Below are positions 36,839 through 45,426 of a stretch of DNA of 64,000 nt, piece by piece; within the stretch, counting starts at the first letter, position 1; the number at the start of each line of letters is the position of its first letter. Both the position numbers and the translations under genes were made by a program. Below the pieces are notes generated by a model, which saw only the letters and a program-made list of their open reading frames with translations, was not told the origin of the DNA and did not search any database. Source of the DNA: Paraburkholderia largidicola (GTDB lineage Bacteria; Pseudomonadota; Gammaproteobacteria; Burkholderiales; Burkholderiaceae); NCBI RefSeq assembly GCF_013426895.1, contig NZ_AP023174.1, positions 2,170,001 to 2,234,000 on the forward strand, in the 5' to 3' direction.

Positions 36839-37915
36839 TCAGGCGCTGCGCGACTCGGTTTCGTCGTCGGCGAGTTCGCCCGCGTCGGGTGCGGTGTCGC
36901 GGCGATCATGATGATCGTCATGCACCGCTTGACTCTGGTCTGGTCCGGCCGGGTTGGCGCGAGCCGCGTCCCCAGTCTCGTTATGCAAGTCGCGCGTATC
37001 TTCGTGTTGCTCTTCCGACTGCGCGTCGGAACCGGCCGCATGAGCCAGTTCTGTGTCGTGCGTCTCGTGCGTCGCCTCATCGGCGATGCGGTGTTCGGTG
37101 TGCGCCAACGCATCCGTGCGCTCGACGCCGGGTTCGGCATGGTCGACAGATGCTTGCGACGCTACGTGCAGGTTTTCTTCAAACGTCGTCGCTTCGGCAG
37201 CATCTGGCTGCGACGGCGTTTCTTCGCTGACGCGTTCGGCTTCGACAGCGGCATCCGGCGCTTCAACGCCCTCCGATGCAGCATGAGCCATGCCATCGAC
37301 GGAGGCGTCCACTGCTTCCATCGCGATGCCTTCGACATCGACCGATTCGCCGTCCGTGAACTCGATTGCGTGCTGCGCGAGCAGGTCGATGTTCGACTGC
37401 GCCGACGGATCGTCGAGTGGCGGCAGTTCTTCGAGCGACTTCAGACCGAGGTCGTCGAGAAACGAGCGCGTCGTCGCGTAAAGCGCCGGGCGGCCCGGCA
37501 CGTCGCGATGGCCGATCACTTCGATCCAGCTGCGGTCTTCGAGCTGCTTCACGACCTGCGTATTCACGGTCACACCGCGAATTTCCTCGATATCGCCGCG
37601 CGTGACGGGCTGCCGGTACGCGATGATCGCCAGCGTCTCGAGCACGGCGCGCGAATACTTCGGCGGCTTCTCGGGATGCAGGCGGTCGAGATACGTGCGC
37701 ATCGCAGGCTTGCTCTGGAAACGCCAGCCGGACGCCAGTCCGACGAGTTCGACACCGCGTCCGGACCAATCGTGCTTCAGGTCTTCAAGCAACGTGCGGA
37801 CCGTATCCGCCGACACGCCGTCGGCAAACAGCTTACGCAAATCACCGAGCTTTAACGGCTCCTGCGCGCAGATCAAGGCAGTCTCGAGGACGATCTTCGC
37901 CTCTTGGGTATTCAT
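36839..37915 (-). CDS. scpB: Segregation and condensation protein ScpB with C-terminal extension
   Basis: 358 aa. The first 190 residues form the ScpB tandem winged helix: [44 protein letters not shown] and [15 protein letters not shown]. ScpB binds ScpA and SMC in the condensin complex. Residues about 195-358 are an extra acidic, Glu/Asp/Ala/His-rich, probably disordered tail absent from most homologues of about 200 aa. It lies 60 bases upstream of rluB, a pair often found together. No scpA is visible in the window. Confidence 0.9.
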   Translation of the reverse strand: MNTQEAKIVLETALICAQEPLKLGDLRKLFADGVSADTVRTLLEDLKHDWSGRGVELVGLASGWRFQSKPAMRTYLDRLHPEKPPKYSRAVLETLAIIAYRQPVTRGDIEEIRGVTVNTQVVKQLEDRSWIEVIGHRDVPGRPALYATTRSFLDDLGLKSLEELPPLDDPSAQSNIDLLAQHAIEFTDGESVDVEGIAMEAVDASVDGMAHAASEGVEAPDAAVEAERVSEETPSQPDAAEATTFEENLHVASQASVDHAEPGVERTDALAHTEHRIADEATHETHDTELAHAAGSDAQSEEQHEDTRDLHNETGDAARANPAGPDQSQAVHDDHHDRRDTAPDAGELADDETESRSA

Positions 37916-38265
37916 GCAGCTAGGTCAGACCCTGTGGTCAAAGAAACCGGATCAAACAGACGATGTGGAACTGAAGACGCGCTCGCCCGATTCTGATCGG
38001 TCATATTGATGGGAGCACGCACCGGGGGGAGGCGAAAAAGGCATCGAGCCAAACCCAGCCGGACGACGGAGCAGCGAAATTCCGCGAGGGAACCGCGTGA
38101 CTGGCTGCCATATTACGCAAAAACAATCGGTGCGTAAAGACGAAATCCAAACTGCACCGTAATCGACATGTACGGCGATGCATAACGCGTCGGCGCGCCG
38201 CGTGACTTCGGCACGCGGCGGCTTTTCACATGGCCCTTTTCACACGGCCAGTATGTTCAATGCAT
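37916..38265. other. Gap upstream of scpB
   Basis: No gene supported. A 9-bp stem (CGCCGCGTG, 38196-38204, with CACGCGGCG, 38212-38220) followed by GCTTTT looks like a weak plus-strand terminator, though no plus-strand gene ends here. The scpB promoter should lie near 37920-38100 but is not clear. Confidence 0.4.
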
Positions 38266-39498
38266 TCAGCGCGCGGCGTCGTGCCGTTCGAGGTAAGCCT
38301 TGAGCCGCTCCACGCCCGCATCGAGCCGCGCCGTGTCACACGCGTAGCACCAGCGCACGAAGCCCTCACCTTCAGGCCCGAATGCACTGCCGGGCGCGAG
38401 CCCCAGCCTCGCATCGCGTACCAGCGCCTTGCACAGATCGAGACTGCGCGACGCGCCCGGCAACGAGAAGAACACGTACATCGCACCCGGCGGCGCCTTC
38501 GCATCGACGCCCGGCACGCTCGACAGCGCGCGCACCAGGTGATCGCGCGACGCCCGCAAATCGCCGACCAGTTCATGCGTGAACGCCGCGCCCTGCTCGA
38601 TGGCCGCAATGCCCGCCTGCTGCACGAACGCCGGCGAACACGACGTGTTGTACTCGACGAGCTTGCCGAGATCGTCCATCAGCGAGGCCGGCGCGACGAT
38701 CCAGCCGAGCCGCCAGCCCGTCATCAGCCACGCTTTCGAGAACGAGTTGACGCAGATCACGCGCTCGTCGCGCGCAGCGAGGTCGAGGAACGACGGCGCG
38801 CTTTCGCCCGGCTCGCTCGCGTAGTAAAGACGTTCGTAGACTTCGTCGGCGACGATCCAGATGCCGTGGCGCCGACAATGCTCGAGCACGATGCGCTGCT
38901 CGTCGCGGCTCATCACCCAGCCGGTCGGATTGTTCGGCGAGTTCAGCATCAGCAGCTTCGTGTCCGGCGTCAGCGCGGCGAGCAGCCGCTCCAGATCGAG
39001 CTGCCAGCCCTCTGCACCATAAACGAGCGACACCGTGTCGACCTGCGCGCCGAGAATCTTCGGAATCTCGACGAGGTTCGGCCACAGCGGCGTCACGGCG
39101 ACCACGCGGTCGCCCGCGCCGACCACCAGCTGCGCCGCCAGCATCAGCGCATTGACGCCCGCGCTCGTCACGGCCACATGCTCGACCGAGGTCGGCCCAT
39201 GCAGCGCGCTCACATAGCGGGCGAGCGTCTCGCGCAACGGCGCGATGCCGAGGTTATGCGTGTAGAACGTCTCGCCCGAGGCCAGCGCCGCGCTCGCGGC
39301 ATCGCGAATGAAGGGCGGCGTCACGCGGTCGGACTCGCCGAACCAGAACGGCAACACGTCCGGCAAACCAAAGCCGGCGTTCGCCACTTCGCGGATCTGC
39401 GACGGACGCAGCGCGCGCACGGCGTCGCGGGCATCCGGTCTTTTGATTGGCATCGATGATTCAGGCATCTGAGACTGGGGCAAGTCCATTTCGCGCAT
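38266..39498 (-). CDS. PLP-dependent aminotransferase, class I/II
   Basis: 410 aa from the ATG at 39498; an ATG three codons later is equally possible. Fold-type I features: NSPNNPTGWVMSRDE, VADEVYERLYYA and SFSKAWLMTGWRLGWIV with the PLP-binding lysine. The short motif FWFGESDRVTPPFIRDAA at the N-terminus is typical of aspartate/aromatic-like aminotransferases. It transfers an amino group between an amino acid and a 2-oxo acid; the substrate cannot be read. It is 107 bases downstream of a LysR gene in the same direction. Confidence 0.88.
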   Translation of the reverse strand: MREMDLPQSQMPESSMPIKRPDARDAVRALRPSQIREVANAGFGLPDVLPFWFGESDRVTPPFIRDAASAALASGETFYTHNLGIAPLRETLARYVSALHGPTSVEHVAVTSAGVNALMLAAQLVVGAGDRVVAVTPLWPNLVEIPKILGAQVDTVSLVYGAEGWQLDLERLLAALTPDTKLLMLNSPNNPTGWVMSRDEQRIVLEHCRRHGIWIVADEVYERLYYASEPGESAPSFLDLAARDERVICVNSFSKAWLMTGWRLGWIVAPASLMDDLGKLVEYNTSCSPAFVQQAGIAAIEQGAAFTHELVGDLRASRDHLVRALSSVPGVDAKAPPGAMYVFFSLPGASRSLDLCKALVRDARLGLAPGSAFGPEGEGFVRWCYACDTARLDAGVERLKAYLERHDAAR

Positions 39499-39605
39499 CG
39501 AGGGTCCCGGCGGGTCTGTCGAAAGATGCGAGTGTAGCGTGTCGCAAAATACAGGCGGAGTGAATCCCGCACACGGTGCGCGCGATCGCAGCGCTAGCGC
39601 TTGCG

Positions 39606-40508
39606 TCAGCGCAAGTCCTCGGTCCGGCCGGGCACCTGATGGATCAGATTCCACACGGCGTCGGCGGCGGGCGACAGCGAGCGGTCGCGCCGCCGCACCA
39701 GTTCGACGGTCCGCTCGGCCCGCGGCACGAGCGGCCGGGCGACCAGCGACGATCCCGCCGGCAGCGGCATCGCGAGCCACGGCAGTACGCTCACGCCGAT
39801 ACCCGCCTGCACCAGTCCGAATACCGTCGACGGATGGCCGAGCTCCTGCACGATATTGGCGCTCACGCTGTGCGCTTCCAGTGCAGCGTCGATGATCGGC
39901 CGGCTGCCCGACGCCTGATCGAGCATCACGAGGCGCTCGCCGTCCAGCTCGCGCCACGCGACCTCGCGGCTCGACGCGAGCGGATGATCGTCCCGGGAAA
40001 CGAGGCAGAACGAGTCGGTCATCAACGGTTCGGTGAACAGGTCGTCAGCGGACAGCGGGCCGATCACCACGCCGAAATCCACTTCGCCCGACTTGACCTT
40101 GCGCACCACATCGCTCTGCACGTCGTCGCGCAGTCCCAGCGTGATATAGGGAAACTGCGTGCCGCACGCCGCGACGATATTCGGCATCAGCCGACACGCG
40201 ATGGTCGGGCTGGCCGCCACCATCACGCGACCGCGCCGCTGCTCGCCGATTTCGCGAATCTCGCGCAGCGCGTCGTCGAGATCGGTCAGGAGGCGCGACA
40301 CGCTTGCGACCAGATTGCCGCCGACGTCCGTCAGCTGGACTTCGCGCGTCGTCCGGTCGATCAGCTTCAGGCCGATTTCGGCCTCCAGCTCGCGCACGCA
40401 CCGGCTGACGGCCGATTGCGTCAGCCCGATTTCGCTTCCCGCGCGGCTGAAGCTCTGGAGCCGAGCAACCTCGATGAATACGCGCAGTTGGCGCAGCGTC
40501 ACATTCAT
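39606..40508 (-). CDS. LysR family transcriptional regulator
   Basis: 300 aa. N-terminal HTH (MNVTLRQLRVFIEVARLQSF, SEIGLTQSAVSRCVRELEAE) and a periplasmic-binding-protein-like effector domain (about 90-295). GAGGAGAGGGG precedes the ATG. It lies upstream of the aminotransferase gene in the same direction, so it may regulate it or genes elsewhere; LysR targets are often divergent, and the divergent side here is a gap leading to the IS5-type domain gene. The effector is unknown. Confidence 0.9.
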   Translation of the reverse strand: MNVTLRQLRVFIEVARLQSFSRAGSEIGLTQSAVSRCVRELEAEIGLKLIDRTTREVQLTDVGGNLVASVSRLLTDLDDALREIREIGEQRRGRVMVAASPTIACRLMPNIVAACGTQFPYITLGLRDDVQSDVVRKVKSGEVDFGVVIGPLSADDLFTEPLMTDSFCLVSRDDHPLASSREVAWRELDGERLVMLDQASGSRPIIDAALEAHSVSANIVQELGHPSTVFGLVQAGIGVSVLPWLAMPLPAGSSLVARPLVPRAERTVELVRRRDRSLSPAADAVWNLIHQVPGRTEDLR

Positions 40509-40920
40509 CCCCTCTCCTCATGAATGACGTCGTTTGATGCGGATTTTAATCCCTGCAACGCGTTCGCGCGTTGTTTCGTCGCCTTCGCTGCAATGCAGCA
40601 AGAAGGCGCAAACGCACGCGGGACGGGCCTGATTGCACAAGATTGGTGATTGTCCCGATTTGCGTGATGAGTTTTTTGGATTCTCATACGGGCCAGGCTA
40701 ACGCCCGGAACGGCTTGATGTGGCGGGGCTTCGGGGCGGTTAAGTGCAAGGTGGCACGCTTCATGCATTTCCCCTTGCACAAGAGTCGGCGCCGATTCGG
40801 ACTGGTGAAAAAGTCCGCCAGGCATAGGCCGGCTCTCCGCCGGCGCCCGATACCGATCGGGCGCATGAAGAGTGCGCAGCGCGGGGCAGCGCACCGGAGT
40901 TAGCTTCGCTGAGGTGAAAC
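40509..40920. other. Gap with structured leader before the IS5-type domain gene
   Basis: No gene supported. The last 140 bases form several stems on the plus strand: GCCGGC at 40828-40833 with 40839-40844; a 9-bp stem GCGCCCGAT (40843-40851) with ATCGGGCGC (40856-40864); and GTGCGC...GCGCAC further on. The first two share bases and so exclude each other. This resembles a structured mRNA leader. Confidence 0.45.
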
Positions 40921-41322
40921 ATGATGGTGTTCGACGATTTGAGAGACAACGAGTGGGCGCTGGTTGAGGCGTTGTTCTGTGCGGAGCCGGCACGGAGCGA
41001 ACGCCGTGGTCGACCACGCGTCGAAGCTCGCGCGGTAGTCAACGCCGTGTTGTGGGTTTTGTCGACGGGCGAGGGCTGGTCCAAGTTGCCGGGCCGCTAT
41101 CCGTCGCCGCCGACGTGCCGTCGTCGCTTCGACGAATGGCAGGCGGACGGCACACTCGCGGAAATTGTGAAGCGACTTGGCACTAGCGGCCGCGAGATTT
41201 CGCTGCGCGGGCGCATCGGCGCAACGGCTGCGAAGCCGCCTGCACCGCCGAGCCGCGACCGTCTGCGCGGCGCGTTCTGGACCAATCCGGAATCGTGGCG
41301 CGCGCCCGTCAAGATGGCCTGA
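40921..41322 (+). CDS. Stand-alone IS5-type transposase N-terminal domain (DUF4096-like)
   Basis: 133 aa. The ATG at 40921 has GAGG 6 nt upstream. Residues 1-80 match IS5-type N-terminal domains (LRDNEWALVEALF, GRPRVEARAVVNAVLWVLSTGEGWSKLPGRYPSPPTC). The remaining 50 residues are basic and Pro-rich and hold no DDE core. No terminal inverted repeats flank it. It has its own ribosome site and a terminator at 41340-41361, so it looks like an expressed host gene. About one third identical by eye to the gene at 11123. Confidence 0.7.
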   Translation: MMVFDDLRDNEWALVEALFCAEPARSERRGRPRVEARAVVNAVLWVLSTGEGWSKLPGRYPSPPTCRRRFDEWQADGTLAEIVKRLGTSGREISLRGRIGATAAKPPAPPSRDRLRGAFWTNPESWRAPVKMA

Positions 41323-41730
41323 TCGAGCTATTCACGCAACCGGGCGCCCTTGGGCGCCCGGCGCGTTTCTGAGGCCGGCGCCCATCCGGCCCGATTCCCC
41401 TTGATCTGAGGCGAGGCGTCGTTCCGGCGCGCGGGTTCGATCGCATGCGCGCGGACGCTGTTTCCGCGTCTCCGCTTCCTCGACGACAGCCTGATCCGTC
41501 GCTCGATTTTTTCCGCCGGTTACAACCCCGGTGTGCCCGCCTTCGCGCATCGCCGCGCGCCCGCGGCGACGCCCTTCCCGCCCGCCTGCTTCCGCAGCCA
41601 CCCGATCAAGATATCGACGGTGACGGGACGAAACATCCATTTACTTTTATTTACAGCATGCTTTCGCCGCGCGGCATACCGTATGAGTATGCAAACAAGC
41701 CCGTCCCGGCCGGCTTGTCGGGAACCGATC
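41323..41730. other. Gap before a small exported protein gene
   Basis: No gene supported. A terminator occupies 41340-41361. A locally AT-rich stretch at about 41630-41665 may hold the promoter for the gene at 41731. Confidence 0.45.
41340..41361 (+). terminator. Terminator-like hairpin after the IS5-type domain gene
   Basis: CCGGGCGCCC directly followed, after TT, by GGGCGCCCGG; then CGCGTTT. Strong stem, short T-run. Confidence 0.6.
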
Positions 41731-42000
41731 ATGAGGCCAATGTCACTGTATGTCTGCGGCCTGCTCATGTCACTGCTCGCTGCGACTGCATCCGCGCAAC
41801 AACGACCGCAAGGCTGGAACTGGCGGCCGGAGCAGCCTGCCACGCTTCAGGCATGGCAGCAGGCGGAAGCGCGTAACCAGAATTTCACCCCGCCGACGCC
41901 GCGTGGCGATCTGCGTGGCGATATCGCGAGCAATGTGCGCGTGAGACCCGATGGCCAGCGCGAAGAGGCGCAGCAACGGCGCGCTCCCGGTGCGCATTGA
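41731..42000 (+). CDS. Small putative exported protein
   Basis: 89 aa from the ATG at 41731 (GGGAA lies about 6 nt upstream); an ATG at 41740 is an alternative. Residues 1-22 form a clear signal peptide ending TASAQQ. The mature part is about 65 residues, rich in Gln, Arg, Pro and Asn (WNWRPEQPATLQAWQQAEAR), without cysteines or a known motif. It is followed by a strong terminator at 42129-42159. Not recognised; likely periplasmic. Confidence 0.5.
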   Translation: MRPMSLYVCGLLMSLLAATASAQQRPQGWNWRPEQPATLQAWQQAEARNQNFTPPTPRGDLRGDIASNVRVRPDGQREEAQQRRAPGAH

Positions 42001-42338
42001 GTCGGGCGCGTGGCGCGCCCGACCGCCCCCTGGCGTACGACGAAGATGTGCAATCTCGGGAACCACCTGCCGTGTGGCCAGTCTCACCAGTGCCATTAAG
42101 CACAGCGTGGCAGAAGTAATTCCGGTATGCCCGTATCCTCGTGATACGGGCTTTTTTTTGGCGTCGACGGTCGCTCAGGTCCGCGCAGCATGGCGCGCCG
42201 CCCTGTACGAATCGGGCGTCATAAAGGAAGTGTAAAAATGGGGAAATGACGGCGACATGCCCTCGACGCGCCTCATGCGGCGCGTTTTCCGCGCGCTACG
42301 TTGTTCTCACGTGCGCGCGCCCTGCGAAGCACCGTCGA
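42001..42338. other. Gap with a strong terminator
   Basis: No gene supported. The terminator at 42129-42159 belongs to the plus strand, 128 bases after the nearest stop; a small RNA ending there is possible. Confidence 0.4.
42129..42159 (+). terminator. Intrinsic terminator
   Basis: GCCCGTATC, 5-base loop, GATACGGGC, then eight T on the plus strand. Confidence 0.92.
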
Positions 42339-42653
42339 CTAGACGGCAGCCGCCCTCTCTCCGGCGACCGCGCCGGCGAAAACATAGATGCGCACCCGGC
42401 GCGCGTCCCAGTCGAGAGAGCGCTCATCGCGCGCGAGCCGCGCAAATTCGGCGCGGCCGAGTTCGGTCAGCACCGCAATGTCCACAGGCGCATGGAAACC
42501 CGGCGCGGGAGCGACTGTCCGTTGGCGAACGGTGTCCATCATGCCAAGCGAACGGAGATATTGAAAAACGCCCGGGCGCTTGGCCCACGGCACCTGACGG
42601 TATTGCGCCCGTCGCAGCGCCTCGAGTACGACTTCGTTGGAATAAGCGGTCAT
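42339..42653 (-). CDS. Small hypothetical protein
   Basis: 104 aa. The ATG at 42653 follows AGAAGTGAG, a usable ribosome site. The sequence is mixed alpha-helical (NEVVLEALRRAQYRQVPWAK, TELGRAEFARLARDE) with basic residues and no signal peptide or membrane segment; a winged-helix-like DNA-binding fold is conceivable but not shown. The codon pattern supports coding. It is alone, convergent with the terminator at 42129. Function unknown. Confidence 0.55.
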   Translation of the reverse strand: MTAYSNEVVLEALRRAQYRQVPWAKRPGVFQYLRSLGMMDTVRQRTVAPAPGFHAPVDIAVLTELGRAEFARLARDERSLDWDARRVRIYVFAGAVAGERAAAV

Positions 42654-42902
42654 CTCACTTCTTTCTTAAAGTGCAGCCATGACTTATTTGTTCGCGACAC
42701 AATGGCACGTCTGCTGACGTGCGCACGGCGGAGGGCGAAGATTTCACGCCTTGTCCGCCAATGCGGCCATTGGCCGCCGTTTATTTCGGCCCCCGTGTGA
42801 ACGCCGTGCTAGCGTTCTGCTTCCAACTGGCGGCGATGCGTCCGAAATGGCGCGATAGTCCGCTCGTCGAATGTCCGAATACCATACGTTACCCCAATAA
42901 AA

Positions 42903-43631
42903 TTGATTCTCTTAACTTTATTGCTGCTTTTTTTTGCAGCTTTTATGCTGCTGCGCAGCGCCCGCACGTTGATCGGCGTGACGACCATCGTGGTTTTCTG
43001 GGCGCTCGGCGCGGGGTGGCTGGCCCAGCCTTTGCTCGATCTCGCCCAGCGCGGTGCGCCGCCCGGCGGACAGACGGTTGCTCCCGCAACGTACGCAGCT
43101 CACACCGCCATCGTGATGCTCGGCACGGGCACGATTCAACGCGAGGGCAAGCTCGTTCCGCCCACGGACGGCATCGCCCGCATCGTCAAGAGCGCCGATC
43201 TCTACGCGCGCTGCAAGCGGGTCAGTCCCGTGTGCCATGTGATCGTGAGCGGCGGCAATCCGCAGCAGCACGAAGCGACGGAAGCCGACACCTACCTGCC
43301 CTACGTGCTGCGCGAAGGGGTGCCACGCGGCGACGTCATTCTGGAAAACACCAGCCTGACGACATACGAAAACGCCCGCAACGTCTCTGCCATTCTGCCG
43401 GACGGATATTACGGTTCGTTGATCCTGGTCACATCCGCCTTTCAAATGCCGCGAGCCTTGCTGGACTTCCACCGCTTCGGGATGAATCCGCTGCCCATCG
43501 TGTCGAACACCCGTCGGGCAACGCGCGGCCTGCTACCGCGCCGGATCAATTTCTTCAACGCCGAGATCGCGTTGCATGAACTGATCGGCATTGCGCAGTT
43601 TCATGTCTACCGGCAGATCGGCTGGTTCTGA
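42903..43631 (+). CDS. YdcF/SanA-type DUF218 membrane protein
   Basis: 242 aa if the TTG at 42903 is used; the next start is ATG at 42945. I keep the TTG because it supplies the first of two N-terminal hydrophobic segments (about 1-18 and 23-45) usual in this family, though no good ribosome site is visible. The DUF218 core has IVMLGTGTIQ, ARIVKSADLYARC, HVIVSGGNPQQHEATEA, ENTSLTTYENARN and ILVTSAFQMPRALLDF. Relatives such as ElyC and SanA affect envelope or peptidoglycan precursor metabolism; the precise role here is unknown. Confidence 0.8.
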   Translation: MILLTLLLLFFAAFMLLRSARTLIGVTTIVVFWALGAGWLAQPLLDLAQRGAPPGGQTVAPATYAAHTAIVMLGTGTIQREGKLVPPTDGIARIVKSADLYARCKRVSPVCHVIVSGGNPQQHEATEADTYLPYVLREGVPRGDVILENTSLTTYENARNVSAILPDGYYGSLILVTSAFQMPRALLDFHRFGMNPLPIVSNTRRATRGLLPRRINFFNAEIALHELIGIAQFHVYRQIGWF

Positions 43632-43947
43632 TTCGCGCGGCGCAGTTCGCAGCTTGCTTAGCTATCCGATGGATTCGAAGCGAGCTGCCGCCCCCTGCCT
43701 GTCATGCACGAGCGGGAAAATCTGACTTGCCGCGACACGCGCGGCGAAGCGCATCACAATACGATCGATGCGCGATGGCTTCTGCTGAGCGCCTTCGCGC
43801 AGGCCACGCACGGTTGTAACCAGACGTAACTGTATGTGAATCCTGTTACAGAAGACACGCTGGACTGAACATTGCTGGCTAGAATGCACTGTCGTTCCAA
43901 CGGACAGGCCATACTCGGGTCCATAACCACTCTCTACGGAGGCAACG
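43632..43947. other. Gap before a small periplasmic protein gene
   Basis: No gene supported. An inverted pair TGTAAC (near 43814) and GTTACA (near 43847) lies upstream of a TAGAAT -10-like hexamer near 43880; this could be a regulator site, with low confidence. Confidence 0.35.
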
Positions 43948-44178
43948 ATGAAGAAAGTGTCCCTGGCAATCCTGGTTTCCCTTTCGGCACTGACGGGCGC
44001 GGCTTACGCGCAAGATCAAGGCGTGCGGATGAGTACCGATCCGGCAAAGGCCGCCGACGTCGAGCAGCGCGCGCAAGATCTGCAGGCAAAGCAGCAGGCG
44101 ATGGAAAGCGCACCGCCTGCGCCGATGAAGCATCAAAAGGGCATGCACCACAAGAAGCCGGCCGCGCCGGCCCAGTAA
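43948..44178 (+). CDS. Small exported protein, Lys/His/Met-rich tail
   Basis: 76 aa. The ATG at 43948 has GGAGG 5 nt upstream. Signal peptide of about 21 residues ending AAYAQ. The mature part is about 55 residues: a helical stretch EQRAQDLQAKQQAMESA and a tail MKHQKGMHHKKPAAPAQ with His and Met residues that could bind metal. Not recognised as a named family; followed by a terminator at 44258-44295. Confidence 0.7.
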   Translation: MKKVSLAILVSLSALTGAAYAQDQGVRMSTDPAKAADVEQRAQDLQAKQQAMESAPPAPMKHQKGMHHKKPAAPAQ

Positions 44179-44257
44179 GCGCCCTGCGTTGCGCATCGGC
44201 CGAAGCGCATAGAGGCATCATGCAGGCGCGCTTCCCGGCCGGATGACTGCGCAATGC

Positions 44258-44295
44258 AAAAAGCCGAAGCCGTTCAACACGGCCTCGGCTTTTTT
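44258..44295. terminator. Intrinsic terminator
   Basis: AAAAAGCCGAAGCCGT pairs with ACGGCCTCGGCTTTTT with one mismatch; T-runs on both strands. Confidence 0.85.
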
Positions 44296-44459
44296 ATTTT
44301 GTGCCGCGGGGCGTCGACGACCTACGACCTACGACGTACGGCGTGTAAATCGCGCCGATCGCATGTCGCGAGGCGCGCATCGACGTTATGCTAAAGTCGC
44401 GCACCGAAGAATCAACCCAATTCACCCAACCCGCGTGCGCCCCTGGTGCGGAGGACAGA

Positions 44460-44717
44460 ATGAGCAACATCCAGCTGGACATCGAATGGACTGAAGCAGC
44501 ATCCCGCAAGATCGAAAAACTCATGCCGCGTGGCAATCAGGATGCGTTCCTTGCGCTGCCGCCCGTCGAATGTCTGCCGATGGAAGGCGACGTGCTGTTT
44601 CTCGGACCGGCCGGCAAGCAGCAGCCGTTCATCGTCGCGGAGCGCCAGTATCATCACGAAGGCGACGCCGACTGGACCATCATCCTGATCCTCGACGTGC
44701 CGCAAGCAACCCACTAA
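44460..44717 (+). CDS. Small conserved-looking hypothetical protein
   Basis: 85 aa, ATG at 44460 with GGAGG 5 nt upstream. Soluble and acidic, with FIVAERQYHHEGDADWTIILILDVP at the C-terminal half suggesting a beta-rich fold. No signal peptide or known catalytic motif. It has its own ribosome site and a terminator-like hairpin after it (44758-44782). Not recognised. Confidence 0.65.
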   Translation: MSNIQLDIEWTEAASRKIEKLMPRGNQDAFLALPPVECLPMEGDVLFLGPAGKQQPFIVAERQYHHEGDADWTIILILDVPQATH

Positions 44718-44757
44718 ACGTATTGCGCGCCCGATTGCTTCAGCGCGCTTCGATCCG

Positions 44758-44782
44758 GGCCCGGCCGCCACGCTGCCGGGCC
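44758..44782 (+). terminator. Terminator-like hairpin
   Basis: GGCCCGGC, 9-base loop, GCCGGGCC, then TTGCTGTTTT. Confidence 0.55.
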
Positions 44783-44820
44783 TTGCTGTTTTCAGCCTCG
44801 CCTGCTGCGCCTGCCAACTA

Positions 44821-45111
44821 TCAGGCGATCTTCGACACGATGCGCAGTTCCGCCGATTCGATCCATTGCGCGGACGCCTTCTTGTAGGCCTCGATATGCG
44901 CGGACTTCGCATGCGCGGCCAGCGCTTCCTCACTTTCCCAACGCTCGAAGAACACGAAACGGCGCGGCTCGCGCAAATCACGGTGCAAATCGTACTGCAA
45001 CGCACCGCGCTCCTTGCGCGTCGGTCCGACAATGCCTTCGAGCGCCGCGCGCAACTGCTCTTCATGTCCCGGTTTCGCCACCGAGATCGCCACCACCGCG
45101 ATTTCCGACAT
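44821..45111 (-). CDS. Antibiotic biosynthesis monooxygenase (ABM) family protein
   Basis: 96 aa from the ATG at 45111. The ferredoxin-like ABM pattern is clear: VVAISVAKPGHEEQLRAALE, GALQYDLHRDLREP and FVFFERWESEEALAAHAKS with a conserved His. Members act on quinones or small aromatic compounds, often without cofactors, or have unknown substrates (YgiN-like). It stands alone on the minus strand; no partner gene suggests a pathway. Confidence 0.85.
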   Translation of the reverse strand: MSEIAVVAISVAKPGHEEQLRAALEGIVGPTRKERGALQYDLHRDLREPRRFVFFERWESEEALAAHAKSAHIEAYKKASAQWIESAELRIVSKIA

Positions 45112-45426
45112 GCTGCACTCCAGTTCTGAAAAACCAGCAGCATAGCGCCGCTGCCACAAATGCGTCGGCAATCTGCGCCAACTTCGAGTCATAACAGCGC
45201 AGACACTTGTACCCGTCTGTGATTACCCGAACATTCGAATCGCATACGAACTGCTAGACTGATTTCGACTAACTGAGCTGCACAACTGAGCGGAGTCGCG
45301 CGTGACAGGCATCGATCCGATCGCCTTCGAGCCCGACCTCCATTGCGCCGATGTTGCGCATGCCTGCCACCGGCATGTCGCTGCACACGGGCGAGCGCCG
45401 CACGCTGCATAGGACAATCTGCCGTC
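45112..45426. other. Gap between ABM and EAL genes
   Basis: Divergent promoter region with no gene supported. A TAGACT hexamer near 45254 could be a -10 for the EAL gene, but no -35 is convincing. Confidence 0.35.

Noticed and set aside
34922..37855. 977-codon plus-strand frame across rluB and scpB
   Set aside because: Antisense to two recognised enzymes/condensin genes, low-complexity Arg/Ala product, no ribosome site or domain.
38196..38220. Plus-strand hairpin followed by GCTTTT
   Set aside because: No plus-strand gene ends nearby and the T-run is short; left as a note on the gap.
39499..39957. Extended N-terminus for the aminotransferase (563 codons)
   Set aside because: The extra part is antisense to the LysR gene and matches nothing; family length and N-terminus fit the start at 39498.
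43662..43889. 75-codon minus-strand frame in the gap after the DUF218 gene
   Set aside because: Arg-rich product, no good ribosome site, and it overlaps the probable promoter of the next gene.
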